Of a stretch of DNA of 64,000 nt, positions 38,563-47,465 are shown in pieces (position 1 is the first letter of the stretch; each line of letters begins with the position of its first letter). The notes beneath the pieces were generated by a model. It made no database searches, was not told the DNA's origin, and was given only the letters and a program-made list of their open reading frames with translations. The stretch covers positions 2,108,001 through 2,172,000 of the forward strand of contig NC_013521.1 of NCBI RefSeq assembly GCF_000024925.1, read 5' to 3'. The stretch is from Sanguibacter keddieii DSM 10542 (GTDB lineage Bacteria; Actinomycetota; Actinomycetes; Actinomycetales; Cellulomonadaceae). The position numbers and the translations under genes were made by a program.

Positions 38563-38955
38563 TCAGGCGAGCGTGAGCCGGAGCTCAGGGTGACCTGCGA
38601 AGACCTCCAGCACGAGGTCGAAGTAGGTCGGACCTGTCCCGGCGTCGAGGGCCGCGAGCGCCCGCTCCGCCAGACCTGACGCGTAGACCTCCGGTCGGTC
38701 GAGCTTCGCCTGGTACCAGGCGCGTGTCGTCTCGGCACCGAGAGCCGCTCGGGAGACCGCATGGTCCGCCCAGGTTACGTGCACGTCGTCCTGGCCGTGC
38801 AGCACACCGAAGCCGCCGTAGAGCAGGTCGTCGAGAGCGTCGAGGCTCTCCCCCAGCCGCCAGTCCTCGTCCGGCATGAAGACACGGTCCAGCTCGACGT
38901 AGAGCGACGCGATGTCGTGGACGGTCGAGCCGTCGATCGTGAGTGCCAGAGCCAT
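38563..38955 (-). CDS. barstar-family (ribonuclease inhibitor-like) protein
   Basis: A 130-residue protein. The N-terminal half matches the barstar fold: TIDGSTVHDIASLYVELDRV, then a DEDWRLGESLDALDDLLYGG helix-strand segment in which the acidic residues would plug a ribonuclease active site. The C-terminal half is longer than in classical barstar (90 residues). No barnase-like ribonuclease is encoded nearby, so it is an orphan inhibitor in this window. The ATG has GAGGAGG upstream. It is divergent from the GNAT gene, 53 bp away. Confidence 0.75.
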   Translation of the reverse strand: MALALTIDGSTVHDIASLYVELDRVFMPDEDWRLGESLDALDDLLYGGFGVLHGQDDVHVTWADHAVSRAALGAETTRAWYQAKLDRPEVYASGLAERALAALDAGTGPTYFDLVLEVFAGHPELRLTLA

Positions 38956-39008
38956 CTGAAGGTCCTCCTCTCGAGGTGTGGTGTGCGCCGCGTGCGACGA
39001 TCTCTCGC

Positions 39009-39491
39009 ATGAGGCTACGAGACGCGACCGACGAGGACCTCGACCTGCTGCACGACATGCTCTACGAGGCGTTCACCTGGGACGGCACCGCACGGTTCAC
39101 CCGCGAGCAGGTCCGCGCCGACGAGCACACGGTCCGGTACCTCGGCGGCTGGCAGCAGCCCGGCGACCTCGGGCTCGTGGCGCTCGACGAGGACGACCGT
39201 CCGCTCGGGGCCGTCTGGGCGCGGGCGCTGCCCGCCGAGGCCCCGGGCTACGGGTTCGTGGCCGACGACGTGCCTGAGATCGGGATGGGCGTGGGTGCCG
39301 CCCACCGTGGTCGTGGGGTCGGGTCGGCGTTGCTCGCCGGTCACCTCGACCAGGCACGTGCCCAGGGCTGGCGTGCACTGAGCCTGAGCGTCGAGGACGG
39401 GAACGTCGCAGCCCGCGCCCTCTACGAGCGGCACGGGTTCGTGGTCGTCGGGCGCAACGGCGGGTCCGACACCATGCTGCGCGAGCTGTAG
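39009..39491 (+). CDS. GNAT-family N-acetyltransferase
   Basis: A 160-residue GNAT enzyme: N-terminal MRLRDATDEDLDLLHDMLYE, the acetyl-CoA pyrophosphate loop in HRGRGVGSALL (the R/QxxGxG/A motif), and the motif B segment LSVEDGNVAARALYERHGF. Acceptor substrate unknown. A possible -10 (GACGAT, 38996-39001) ends 7 nt before the ATG, and no ribosome site is visible, consistent with a leaderless mRNA. An upstream in-frame ATG at 38943 is inside the divergent gene and was rejected. Confidence 0.85.
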   Translation: MRLRDATDEDLDLLHDMLYEAFTWDGTARFTREQVRADEHTVRYLGGWQQPGDLGLVALDEDDRPLGAVWARALPAEAPGYGFVADDVPEIGMGVGAAHRGRGVGSALLAGHLDQARAQGWRALSLSVEDGNVAARALYERHGFVVVGRNGGSDTMLREL

Positions 39492-39590
39492 ACGCGCGCA
39501 CTCCGCCTCCCGCGACCGGCCCCGTCCGCACCTCCTCTGCCCTGAGCAGACGACGCACCACCACCAGAGCCCGTCGTGTTCACTAGGCCC

Positions 39591-40583
39591 ATGCGACGCA
39601 CCCTCATCCTCGGCGGCACGGCATGGCTCGGACACGAGATCGCCCGGCAGGCGGTCGCCCGCGGCGACGAGGTCGTCTGCCTCGCCCGCGGCACCTCCGG
39701 CAGCGCACCTGACGGCGCTCGGCTCGTCGTCGCCGACCGGGCCCAGCCCGGCGCCTACGACGCTCTCGACGGCGAGTGGGACCACGTCGTCGAGCTCTCC
39801 TACGACCTGCCGCTCGTCACCTCGGCGCTCGACGCGCTCGCGGACCGCGCCCGGCACTGGACGCTGGTCTCGACGGTGTCCGTCTACGCACGCACCGACG
39901 TGCCCGGTGCCGACGAGTCCGCGGACGTGGTCGAGCCGGTCGACCTCACGGACTACGGGCAGGCGAAGGTCGCTGCTGAGCGGGCGACGTCCGCGCGGGT
40001 GGGCAGCCGGCTGCTGGTCGTCCGCCCGGGGTTGATCGCCGGGCCCGGTGACCCGAGCGACCGGTTCGGCTACTGGGTCGCGCGGCTCTCCCGGGGTGGG
40101 ACGGTGCTCTCGCCGACGGCCGCCGGTCGGTACGTCCAGGTGATCGACGTCGGTGACCTCGCCGGGTTCGTCGTGCGTGCCGGGTCGGACGGGACGACCG
40201 GCGTCGTCGACGCGGTCGGCCACCCGCACAGCTTCGCCGAGCTCCTCTCGCAGGCCCGCGACGTCACCGGCTTCGAGGGCGAGATCGTCGAGGCGGACGA
40301 CCCGTGGCTGCTCGACCACGACGTCCGGTACTGGGCCGGACCACGGTCGCTGCCGTTGTGGATCCCGGTGGAGGACGCCGGCTTCGCGCGGCGCAGCAAC
40401 GCCGCCTACCTCGCGGCTGGTGGGACGGTGCGGCCGCTCGTCGACACGCTGCGCCGGACGCTCGACGACGAGGTTGCACGTGGCGTGGACCGCGAGCGCC
40501 GGTCCGGTCTCGCGTCGGCGGACGAGGCTGCCCTCGTGGCCGAGCTCGGCGCAGCGGCGGCCCCTGCCTCGCATCAGCGCTGA
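39591..40583 (+). CDS. NAD(P)-dependent epimerase/reductase of the extended SDR type
   Basis: A 330-residue protein with an N-terminal Rossmann motif LILGGTAWLGHEIARQ (GxxxxxG atypical spacing with W and L), a serine-containing VSTVSVYA strand, and the YGQAKVAAE active-site Y-x-x-x-K. The C-terminal substrate-binding part has DDPWLLDHDVRYWAGP. Such actinobacterial proteins resemble isoflavone-reductase or nucleoside-sugar epimerase-like enzymes; substrate not assignable. It ends just before a strong bidirectional terminator. Confidence 0.8.
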   Translation: MRRTLILGGTAWLGHEIARQAVARGDEVVCLARGTSGSAPDGARLVVADRAQPGAYDALDGEWDHVVELSYDLPLVTSALDALADRARHWTLVSTVSVYARTDVPGADESADVVEPVDLTDYGQAKVAAERATSARVGSRLLVVRPGLIAGPGDPSDRFGYWVARLSRGGTVLSPTAAGRYVQVIDVGDLAGFVVRAGSDGTTGVVDAVGHPHSFAELLSQARDVTGFEGEIVEADDPWLLDHDVRYWAGPRSLPLWIPVEDAGFARRSNAAYLAAGGTVRPLVDTLRRTLDDEVARGVDRERRSGLASADEAALVAELGAAAAPASHQR

Positions 40584-40618
40584 GTCCACACTCGCGCCAG
40601 CGCAGAGCCCTCAGACGG

Positions 40619-40657
40619 GCAGGAGCCCGGGACGCGTGGTGCGTCCCGGGCTCCTGC
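40619..40657. terminator. 17-bp perfect bidirectional terminator
   Basis: GCAGGAGCCCGGGACGC, a 5-nt loop, then its exact reverse complement. It separates the convergent epimerase and alcohol dehydrogenase genes and ends 22 bp before the latter's stop. Confidence 0.85.
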
Positions 40658-40679
40658 GGCTCACTTCGTGGTGCTGGTG

Positions 40680-41726
40680 TCAGACGAGCGTCGACGTGTC
40701 GATGACGAACCGGTAGCGGACGTCGGACTTGAGGACGCGCTCCCAGGCCTCGTTGACCTGGTCGGCGTTGATGACCTCGATCTCGGCACCGATGCCGTGC
40801 TCGGCGCAGAAGTCGAGCATCTCCTGGGTCTCGCCGATGGAGCCGATGGCCGACCCGGCGAAGGAGCGGCGCGACGGGATGAGCGAGAACACCTGGACCG
40901 GCAGCGGGGTGGGCGGTGCGCCCACGTTGACCATGGTGCCGTCGACGGCCAGGAGGCCGAGGTAGGCGTTGAGGTCGATCTCGGCGCTCACCGTGTTGAT
41001 GATGAGGTCGAAGGAGCTCGCGAGCTCGGTGAAGGTCTCGGGGTCGCTCGTCGCGAAGTAGCGGTCAGCGCCGAGGCGCAGACCGTCCTCCTGCTTCTTG
41101 AGGGACTGCGACAGCACCGTGACGTCAGCACCGAGGGCGTGCGCGAGCTTGACGGCCATGTGGCCGAGCCCGCCCATGCCGACGACGGCGACCTTGGTGC
41201 CCGGGCCCGCTCCCCAGTGGTGGAGGGGCGAGTAGGTGGTGATGCCGGCGCAGAGCAGCGGTGCGGCGACATCGAGCTCGAGGCCGTCGGGGATGCGGAG
41301 CACGAACTTCTCGGTGACGACGACCTGCTGGGAGTACCCGCCCTGGGTGGGCGTGCCGTCGACGTCGGTGCCGTCGTAGGTGCCGATGTTGCCCTTGAGG
41401 CAGTACTGCTCGAGGCCCTTCTGGCACTGCTCGCACTCACCGCACGAGTTGACCATGCAGCCGACGCCGACGCGGTCGCCGACCGCGTACTTGGTCACGT
41501 CGGAGCCGACCTCGGCGACGACGCCGGCGATCTCGTGCCCGACGACGATCGGGTACTGGACGCCGCCCCACTCGCCGCGGGCGGTGTGGATGTCGGAGTG
41601 GCAGATGCCGGCGAACTTGATGTCGATGCGGACGTCGAGCGGGCCGACGTCGCGGCGCTCGATGGTGGTGCGCTCGAGCGGCTGGTCGGGTGCGGTCGCT
41701 GCGTACGCGGAGACTGTGGTGGGCAT
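40680..41726 (-). CDS. zinc-dependent alcohol dehydrogenase (NADP-type, YahK/AdhC-like)
   Basis: A 348-residue medium-chain dehydrogenase. Catalytic zinc ligands are in GICHSD and GHE; the structural zinc site is [15 protein letters not shown]; the nucleotide-binding loop is [13 protein letters not shown] followed by SQSLKK, which suggests NADP(H) preference. It should reduce aldehydes or oxidise primary alcohols in the cytoplasm. The ATG at 41726 has GGAG upstream. It is divergent from an XRE-type regulator, with a strong palindrome between them that is probably the shared operator. Confidence 0.92.
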   Translation of the reverse strand: MPTTVSAYAATAPDQPLERTTIERRDVGPLDVRIDIKFAGICHSDIHTARGEWGGVQYPIVVGHEIAGVVAEVGSDVTKYAVGDRVGVGCMVNSCGECEQCQKGLEQYCLKGNIGTYDGTDVDGTPTQGGYSQQVVVTEKFVLRIPDGLELDVAAPLLCAGITTYSPLHHWGAGPGTKVAVVGMGGLGHMAVKLAHALGADVTVLSQSLKKQEDGLRLGADRYFATSDPETFTELASSFDLIINTVSAEIDLNAYLGLLAVDGTMVNVGAPPTPLPVQVFSLIPSRRSFAGSAIGSIGETQEMLDFCAEHGIGAEIEVINADQVNEAWERVLKSDVRYRFVIDTSTLV

Positions 41727-41835
41727 GGGGGCTCCATCCGGTGAGACGAGGTGTGGTGGGCGCGGACGACGGGAACGCGTCACGTCGTCGGCCTGATCTC
41801 CATGGTGCAGTGCCCGAGCGGTCGGCCGCGACCTG

Positions 41836-41863
41836 AGAGGGGGGTCCTGTCGTACCCCCCTCT
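41836..41863. promoter_or_regulatory. perfect 10-bp inverted repeat between the ADH and XRE genes
   Basis: AGAGGGGGGT-N8-ACCCCCCTCT. It is centred about 65 bp upstream of the regulator start and 123 bp upstream of the ADH gene. Probable operator of the XRE regulator; as a transcript it would also fold into a hairpin. Confidence 0.65.
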
Positions 41864-41901
41864 GCGAGACCCGGTGGGCTGCTGCGCGCAGCGCCGCTCC
41901 C

Positions 41902-41907
41902 TACACT
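41902..41907 (+). promoter_or_regulatory. -10 element of a leaderless promoter (XRE gene)
   Basis: TACACT is followed by 7 nt and the ATG at 41915. The operator palindrome lies 38 bp upstream of the -10. Confidence 0.55.
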
Positions 41908-41914
41908 CGACGGT

Positions 41915-42823
41915 ATGAAGAACCCGGAGGAGCTGCGTGACTTCCTCATGACTCGTCGCGCCCGGATCACCCCAGAGCAGGTCGGCCTGGTGTCTCACGG
42001 CACCCGCCGGGTCCCGGGGCTGCGCCGGGAGGAGGTGGCCATGGCTGCGGGGGTCTCGACGGACTACTACGTGCGCCTCGAGAAGGGCAAGGTCGTCAAC
42101 CCGTCGGACTCGGTGCTCGACGCGGTGTCCCGCGTGCTCGAGCTCGACGAGGCCGAGCACGTCCACCTCTACGACCTGGTCCGCGCCACGTGCCGACGCA
42201 CCGGCGCCACCGCTCGCACCCGGCCTGGTGGGCCGGTGCCGCGGCCCAGCCTGCAGTGGATGGTCGACTCGATGACCGACGCGGTCGCCGTCGTCGGCAA
42301 CCCCTACCTGGGCATCACCGCGATGAACCACCTGGCCCGGGCGATGTTCTCCCCCATGCTCGACACGGTCACCGACGGTCGAGCGAACTTCTCGCGCTTC
42401 GCGTTCCTCGAGCCCACCGCACACGACTTCTACGCCGACTGGGAGAGCGCAGCCCGAACCTGCGTCGCGCTGCTGCGCATGGCCCTCGGTCGCCAGCCCC
42501 ACCAGCGCGAGCTGCAGGCCCTCGTCGGCGAGCTCTCGACGCACAGCGCCGAGTTCCGCACCATGTGGGCCGCGCACGAGGTCCGTCTGCACCACTCGGG
42601 CACCAAGGCCTTCAACCACCCCGAGGTCGGCGTCGTCGAGCTGATGTACCACTCGATCGAGCTGCCCAGCGACCCTGGGCACACGCTGACCATCTACAAC
42701 GCCGTCCCCGGCACCCCGTCGGCCGACGCGCTCAAGCTGCTGTCGAGCTGGGCGGCGAGCCAGGGTCGAGTCGAGGGGGCAGGCGGGGTCGCGGGCGGTG
42801 CGGCGGTCACCCCGAGCGCCTGA
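41915..42823 (+). CDS. XRE-family regulator with MmyB-like ligand-binding domain
   Basis: A 302-residue regulator. The N-terminal helix-turn-helix includes PGLRREEVAMAAGVSTDYYV and RLEKGKVVNPSDSVLDAVSR, and the C-terminal two thirds match the MmyB-like PAS-type ligand pocket (LQWMVDSMTDAVAVVGNPYL and, near the end, HTLTIYNAVPGTPS). In related regulators this pocket binds a fatty acid or other small molecule. Genes of this kind are often divergent from a dehydrogenase that they control, as here. A Gly/Ala-rich tail follows. Confidence 0.88.
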   Translation: MKNPEELRDFLMTRRARITPEQVGLVSHGTRRVPGLRREEVAMAAGVSTDYYVRLEKGKVVNPSDSVLDAVSRVLELDEAEHVHLYDLVRATCRRTGATARTRPGGPVPRPSLQWMVDSMTDAVAVVGNPYLGITAMNHLARAMFSPMLDTVTDGRANFSRFAFLEPTAHDFYADWESAARTCVALLRMALGRQPHQRELQALVGELSTHSAEFRTMWAAHEVRLHHSGTKAFNHPEVGVVELMYHSIELPSDPGHTLTIYNAVPGTPSADALKLLSSWAASQGRVEGAGGVAGGAAVTPSA

Positions 42824-42841
42824 TCCCGGAGATCTCGACGC

Positions 42842-43243
42842 TCAGGCGTCGGCTTCGAGGACCCCCCGGAGCCTCGCCAGGTCACCGCGGACGGTGGTCG
42901 CGTCCTGCTCGAAGTCCGAGTCCTCGACGTCTGGCAGACGGTAGAGCGTGAAGACCACCTCGCTGCCGTCGCCGTTGCGCAGGACGCGCAGCGGGTTGTG
43001 GACCACCGTGCCGTCAGGGAGGACGACGTCGTGGTCGAGGATGCCGTGCTCGACCGGGCCCGTGAAGCGCACCTCGACGGTGCCCATCGGTGAGTCCGTC
43101 ACCCACCTGCCGTCGTCCTCGCGGATGCCGGAGCTCAGGCCTGCAGCCCACCGTGGCAGGTTCTGCGGGTCACCGGCGAACGCTGCCACCTCGGCGGCCG
43201 GGCGGTCGACGGGCTGAGAGATGTGGAGTGCCTCGTAGGTCAT
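42842..43243 (-). CDS. SRPBCC-family protein
   Basis: A 133-residue START/SRPBCC-like domain protein: ISQPVDRPAAEVAAFAGDPQ (first strand and helix), LPRWAAGLSSG, and a C-terminal helix with TTVRGDLARLRGVLEAD. No catalytic residues are recognisable; probably a small-molecule-binding protein. It converges with the XRE gene, 18 bp apart. ATG 43243 was preferred to 43255 because family similarity begins at MTYEALHIS. Confidence 0.75.
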   Translation of the reverse strand: MTYEALHISQPVDRPAAEVAAFAGDPQNLPRWAAGLSSGIREDDGRWVTDSPMGTVEVRFTGPVEHGILDHDVVLPDGTVVHNPLRVLRNGDGSEVVFTLYRLPDVEDSDFEQDATTVRGDLARLRGVLEADA

Positions 43244-43366
43244 GCACCCAGTCAAGCAGCGGGCGGGCGCGAGGGGTAGGCATCCGGCCGTACCGCTCGC
43301 GCCCCGTCTTCAGCAGCAGTGGGTTCAGCCCTACGACCTCAGCCCAGCGAGCTCAGGCGAACGAGC

Positions 43367-43864
43367 TCAGCCTAGCGACCGCCGCGAGCTGATAACCCCG
43401 GTGTCGAAGCCGGCGAGGTGCAGGCCGCCGTGGAAGCGGGCGTGCTCGATCTTGAGGCAGCGGTCCATGACCACGTCGAGACCGGCCTCTTGGCCGCGGC
43501 GGGCGACGTCCTCGTGCCACGAGCCCAGCTGGAGCCACAGGGCCTTGGCACCGACGGCGATCGTCTCGTCGAGGACGGTCGGGAGGTCGTCGTGGCGGCG
43601 GAAGACGTCGACGAGGTCAGGGACCACCGGCAGCGCGTCGAGGGACGGGTAGACGGGGCGCCCGAGGATCTCGGTGGCCCGCGGGTTGACGAAGTACACG
43701 TCGTACGGCGAGCTCGACAGCAGGTACGTCGCGACGAAGTAGCTCGCGCGGGACGGGTTGGCGGAGGCACCGACGATCGCGACCGACGTCGTGCGGCGCA
43801 GCAGGGCGAGGCGCTCGGGGGCGCTGGGTCCCGTCCAGGTGCGGGCTGTGTGGTCGGCGGTCAT
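43367..43864 (-). CDS. CoA-binding (YccU-like) protein
   Basis: A 165-residue Rossmann-fold protein of the succinyl-CoA-synthetase-alpha-like CoA-binding group: SVAIVGASANPSRASYFVA nucleotide loop, then YFVNPRATEILGRPVYPS and the conserved RCLKIEHARFHGGLHLAGFD ending. Function is not established; homologues commonly follow O-acetylhomoserine sulfhydrylase genes in actinobacteria, as here. Its ATG overlaps the metY stop (ATGA). It is the last gene of the sulfur operon. Confidence 0.88.
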   Translation of the reverse strand: MTADHTARTWTGPSAPERLALLRRTTSVAIVGASANPSRASYFVATYLLSSSPYDVYFVNPRATEILGRPVYPSLDALPVVPDLVDVFRRHDDLPTVLDETIAVGAKALWLQLGSWHEDVARRGQEAGLDVVMDRCLKIEHARFHGGLHLAGFDTGVISSRRSLG

Positions 43865-45243
43865 GCGGACACCTCGGTGGTCGTCGATGCCTGGCTCGCC
43901 GATGCCTCGCTCGTCGACGCCTGCGCCGGGACCTCGGCCGGCACTGCCGTCGCAGCGGTGAGGGCCTGGTCGATGTCCCAGAGGATGTCGTCGACGTCCT
44001 CGAGGCCCACGCTGATGCGCACGAGGTCCTCGGTGATGCCCGCCGCAGCCAGCTGCTCGGCCGAGAGCTGCTGGTGGGTGGTCGAGCCCGGGTGGATCAC
44101 CAGGGTCTTGGAGTCCCCCACGTTGGCCAGGTGGCTGGCCAGCTGCAGCGCCTCGATGAACCGTCGGCCCGCGGTGCGACCGTCGACCTCGGGGGTGGCG
44201 GCGACACCGAAGGCGAAGACCGACCCCGGGCCGGTCGGCAGGTAGTGCTGCGCGCGGTCGTGGTGCACGTGGCCGGGCAGGCCGGCCCAGCTGACGTACG
44301 AGACGCGCGGGTCGGCGTCGAGCCACTCGGCGACGGCGCGCGCGTTGGCGAGGTGGGCGTCCATGCGCTGCGGCAGAGTCTCGACGCCCTGGAGCAGCGT
44401 GAAGGCCGACTGGGGCGAGAGCGACGGCCCGATGTCGCGCAGCTGCTCCGAGCGCAGCTTGGTGAGGAAGCCGTACTCGCCGAAGTTCTCCCACCACTGC
44501 ACGCCGCCGTACGACGCAACGGGCTCGGTCATCTGCGGGAAATTGCCGTTGCCCCAGTTGAACCGCCCGCTCTCGACGACCACACCACCGAGGGTGGTGC
44601 CGTGCCCGCCGAGGAACTTGGTGGCGGAGTGGATGACGATGTCCGCCCCGTGCTCGATCGGGCGGCTCAGGTAGGGCGTGGTGAGCGTCGAGTCGACGAC
44701 GAGCGGGATACCCGCGGCGTGCGCGACCTCGGCGAGGCCGGCCAGGTCGGCCACCTCGCCGGAGGGGTTCGCGACGACCTCGGTGTAGAGCACCTTGGTC
44801 TCGGGCCGGATGGCCGCCGCGTAGTCGGCAGGGTCCGTGCCCGGCACGAAGGTCGTCTCGACGCCGAAGCGTCGCAAGGTCACGTCGAGCTGGGTCACGG
44901 TGCCACCGTAGAGCTGCGCGGACGACACCACGTGGTCACCGGCCCCCACGAGCGCCGCGAAGGTGATGAACTCCGCGCTCATCCCCGACGCCGTCGCGAC
45001 CGCGCCGATGCCGCCCTCGAGGGACGCGATGCGCTCCTCGAGCGCCGCCACCGTCGGGTTGCCCAGGCGGGAGTAGATGTTGCCGTACTTCTGCAGCGCG
45101 AAGAGGTTCGCGGCGTCGTCGGTCCCGGAGAACACGAAGGACGTCGTCTGGTAGATCGGCACGGCGCGCGCACCCGTCGCGGCGTCGGGGACGCCCCCGG
45201 CGTGCAGCGCCCTCGTGCGGAAACCCCACTGGCGGTCGGTCAT
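43861..45243 (-). CDS. metY: O-acetylhomoserine sulfhydrylase
   Basis: A 460-residue PLP enzyme of the Cys/Met metabolism family that makes homocysteine from O-acetylhomoserine and sulfide. Visible: TRALHAGGVPDAATGARAVP, the YSRLGNPTVAALEERIA substrate loop, SATKFLGGHG with the PLP lysine, and the long insertion typical of MetY over MetB. After the family end (IDQALTA) there is a roughly 30-residue Ala/Ser/Thr-rich tail. ATG overlaps the acs stop and the stop overlaps the CoA-binding gene start. Placement after ssu genes links organosulfur uptake to homocysteine synthesis. Confidence 0.93.
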   Translation of the reverse strand: MTDRQWGFRTRALHAGGVPDAATGARAVPIYQTTSFVFSGTDDAANLFALQKYGNIYSRLGNPTVAALEERIASLEGGIGAVATASGMSAEFITFAALVGAGDHVVSSAQLYGGTVTQLDVTLRRFGVETTFVPGTDPADYAAAIRPETKVLYTEVVANPSGEVADLAGLAEVAHAAGIPLVVDSTLTTPYLSRPIEHGADIVIHSATKFLGGHGTTLGGVVVESGRFNWGNGNFPQMTEPVASYGGVQWWENFGEYGFLTKLRSEQLRDIGPSLSPQSAFTLLQGVETLPQRMDAHLANARAVAEWLDADPRVSYVSWAGLPGHVHHDRAQHYLPTGPGSVFAFGVAATPEVDGRTAGRRFIEALQLASHLANVGDSKTLVIHPGSTTHQQLSAEQLAAAGITEDLVRISVGLEDVDDILWDIDQALTAATAVPAEVPAQASTSEASASQASTTTEVSA

Positions 45244-47465
45244 CGAGAGAGCTCCTTCGTCGCGTGGTGCTGCGTGTCGTGCTCGTCGTGCTGCTCCTGC
45301 TGAGCCGGCTCGGTCTGCTGCGCAAGGTCGGGCTGCGGCACCGGGACGTTCTCCTCGCCGTGCAGCAGGTGGTGGATCTGGTCGAGGACGTGCGCGTTCT
45401 GCAGCGACGTCACGTCGCCGAGGGTGGTGCGGTCGTGCACCTGGGCGAGCAGGCGCCTCATGATCTTGCCAGAGCGCGTCTTGGGCAGGTCGGGCACGAG
45501 CACCACGCGGCGCGGCTTGGCCACCGGGCCGATGGCCGTCGCGACGTGCGCCCGGAGCTCGTCCTGGACGGCGGCCGACGCGGCGCGCCAGGCCGCCGTG
45601 TCGTCGAGGGCGGCAGGTGCCCGCGACGGGATGACGAAGGCCGTGATGGCCTGGCCGGTCACCGGGTCGTCGACCCCGGCCACGCCGGCCTCGCCGACCC
45701 CCGGGTGCGCGACGAGCGCCGACTCGATCTCGATGGTCGAGAGGCGGTGGCCGGAGACGTTGATGACGTCGTCGAGGCGACCGAGCAGCCAGATGTCGCC
45801 GTCGGCGTCGTAGGACGCTCCGTCGCCGGCGAGGAAGTAGCCCTGGCCGTCGGCGCCAGCACCCGCGTAGGTGCGCCAGTACGCGTCGAGGTAGCGCTGC
45901 GGGTCCCGCCAGATGGTCCGGGCCATCCCGGGCCAGGGCCGGTCGACGACCAGGCGCCCGCCCGAGCCGTACGGGACCTCGGCACCGGCCTCGTCGACCA
46001 CCTTGACGGACAGACCGGGCGACGGTCGGGTGGCCGAGCCGGGCTTGAGGGTGCTCGACCCCGGGAGCGGGGCGATCATGGTCGCGCCCGTCTCGGACTG
46101 CCACCACGTGTCGACCACCGGGGCGGTCCCTGCGCCGAGCTGCTCGCGGAACCACACCCACGCCTCGGGGTTGATCGCCTCGCCGACGGTGCCCAGCAGG
46201 CGCACGCTCGACAGGTCGTGCTCGGGCGGCAGGCCGTCCGGGAACCACGTCATGAGGGTGCGGATGAGCGTCGGCGCCGTGTAGTAGGTGGTGACGCCGT
46301 ACCGCTCGATGATCTCCAGGTGCCGCGTGCGGCTCGGGGTGTCGGGCGTGCCCTCGTAGATCACCTGGGTGAGGCCGTTCGCCAGCGGCCCGTAGATCTC
46401 GTAGGTGTGCGCCGTGACCCACGCCAGGTCGGCCGTGCACCAGTGGACGTCGTCGGGCTTGGCGTCGAAGTGCGCCCAGTGCGTCCACGACGCCTGCGTG
46501 AGGTACCCGCCGCTGGTGTGCAGCAGGCCCTTGGGCTTCCCCGTCGTGCCCGAGGTGTAGATGATGAACAGCGGCGTCTCGGAGTCGAAGGACCGCGCCT
46601 CGTGGACCGGGCTCGCGGTGTCGACGACGTCGTGCCACCACACGTCGCGCCCGGGGGTCCAGGCGACGTCCTGACCGGTGCGGCGGACCACGAGCACGTG
46701 CTCGACGTGGTCGAGACCGGCGACCGCGGCGTCGGCGGCCGACTTCACCTCGACGGCCGCGCCGCGGCGGAACTGGCCGTCGCTGGTGACGAGGAGCTTG
46801 GCACCGGTGTCCTCGACGCGGAACCGGACCGCCTCCGCGGAGAACCCGCCGAAGACGAGCGAGTGGATCGCGCCGATGCGGGCGATCGCGAGGGTCACGA
46901 CGATGGTCTCGGCGATCACCGGCAGGTAGACGATGACGCGGTCGCCCTCGCCGACGCCGAGCGCGGTGAGCGCGTTGGCCGCGCGGGACACCTCGTCCTG
47001 GAGCTCGGCGTAGGTGATGGCCCGGCGGTCGCCGCGCTCCCCCTCGGCGTAGATCGCGACCTTGTCGCCTCGCCCCTCGTCGACGTGGCGGTCGACGCAG
47101 TTCACGGCGACGTTGAGCCGGCCGCCGAGGAACCAGCGGGCCTCGGGGACGGTGAGCTCGCCCTCCTCGCCGCCCTCGACCGGCACGGCCGGGGACCAGG
47201 TGTGTGCCGTGTGCCACGGGGTGTCCCAGCGCAGCCTGCCAGCCGCACGCTCCCAGAACCCGACCGGGTCCTGCTCCCCCTCGGCGAGCAGACGGTCGTG
47301 CTCGGCCCGGTCGACGTTGGCCTTCTCAGCGAAGGCCTGCGGCGCCGGGTAGGTGCGGTCCTCGGTCTGGACGACCGAGATCGACGACGATCCCCCAGGC
47401 TGCAACGGCCCGGGCGCGGTCTCGCTCGCGACAGGCGTCGGGCTCGTGCGGATCGTCTCGGTCAT
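45240..47465 (-). CDS. acs: acetyl-CoA synthetase (AMP-forming)
   Basis: A 741-residue acyl-CoA ligase. The core motifs are IIYTSGTTGKPKGLLH, TVGEAINPEAW and VVDTWWQSETG, where the tryptophan that shortens the acyl pocket in Acs is present, so acetate or propionate is expected. The acetylatable lysine lies in PKTRSGKIMRR. The usual length is about 650; the excess is a 25-residue N-terminal and a roughly 40-residue Gln/His/Glu-rich C-terminal extension. It is embedded between ssuC and metY with ATGA overlaps on both sides, an unusual position. It may supply acetyl-CoA for homoserine acetylation, or activate a sulfur-containing short acid. Confidence 0.93.
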   Translation of the reverse strand: MTETIRTSPTPVASETAPGPLQPGGSSSISVVQTEDRTYPAPQAFAEKANVDRAEHDRLLAEGEQDPVGFWERAAGRLRWDTPWHTAHTWSPAVPVEGGEEGELTVPEARWFLGGRLNVAVNCVDRHVDEGRGDKVAIYAEGERGDRRAITYAELQDEVSRAANALTALGVGEGDRVIVYLPVIAETIVVTLAIARIGAIHSLVFGGFSAEAVRFRVEDTGAKLLVTSDGQFRRGAAVEVKSAADAAVAGLDHVEHVLVVRRTGQDVAWTPGRDVWWHDVVDTASPVHEARSFDSETPLFIIYTSGTTGKPKGLLHTSGGYLTQASWTHWAHFDAKPDDVHWCTADLAWVTAHTYEIYGPLANGLTQVIYEGTPDTPSRTRHLEIIERYGVTTYYTAPTLIRTLMTWFPDGLPPEHDLSSVRLLGTVGEAINPEAWVWFREQLGAGTAPVVDTWWQSETGATMIAPLPGSSTLKPGSATRPSPGLSVKVVDEAGAEVPYGSGGRLVVDRPWPGMARTIWRDPQRYLDAYWRTYAGAGADGQGYFLAGDGASYDADGDIWLLGRLDDVINVSGHRLSTIEIESALVAHPGVGEAGVAGVDDPVTGQAITAFVIPSRAPAALDDTAAWRAASAAVQDELRAHVATAIGPVAKPRRVVLVPDLPKTRSGKIMRRLLAQVHDRTTLGDVTSLQNAHVLDQIHHLLHGEENVPVPQPDLAQQTEPAQQEQHDEHDTQHHATKELSR

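Noticed and set aside
45244-47217. Possible in-frame fusion extending metY upstream to 1118 residues
   Set aside because: The extension is an Arg/Gly/Pro-rich frame-shifted shadow of acs; metY has a proper ATG overlapping the acs stop.
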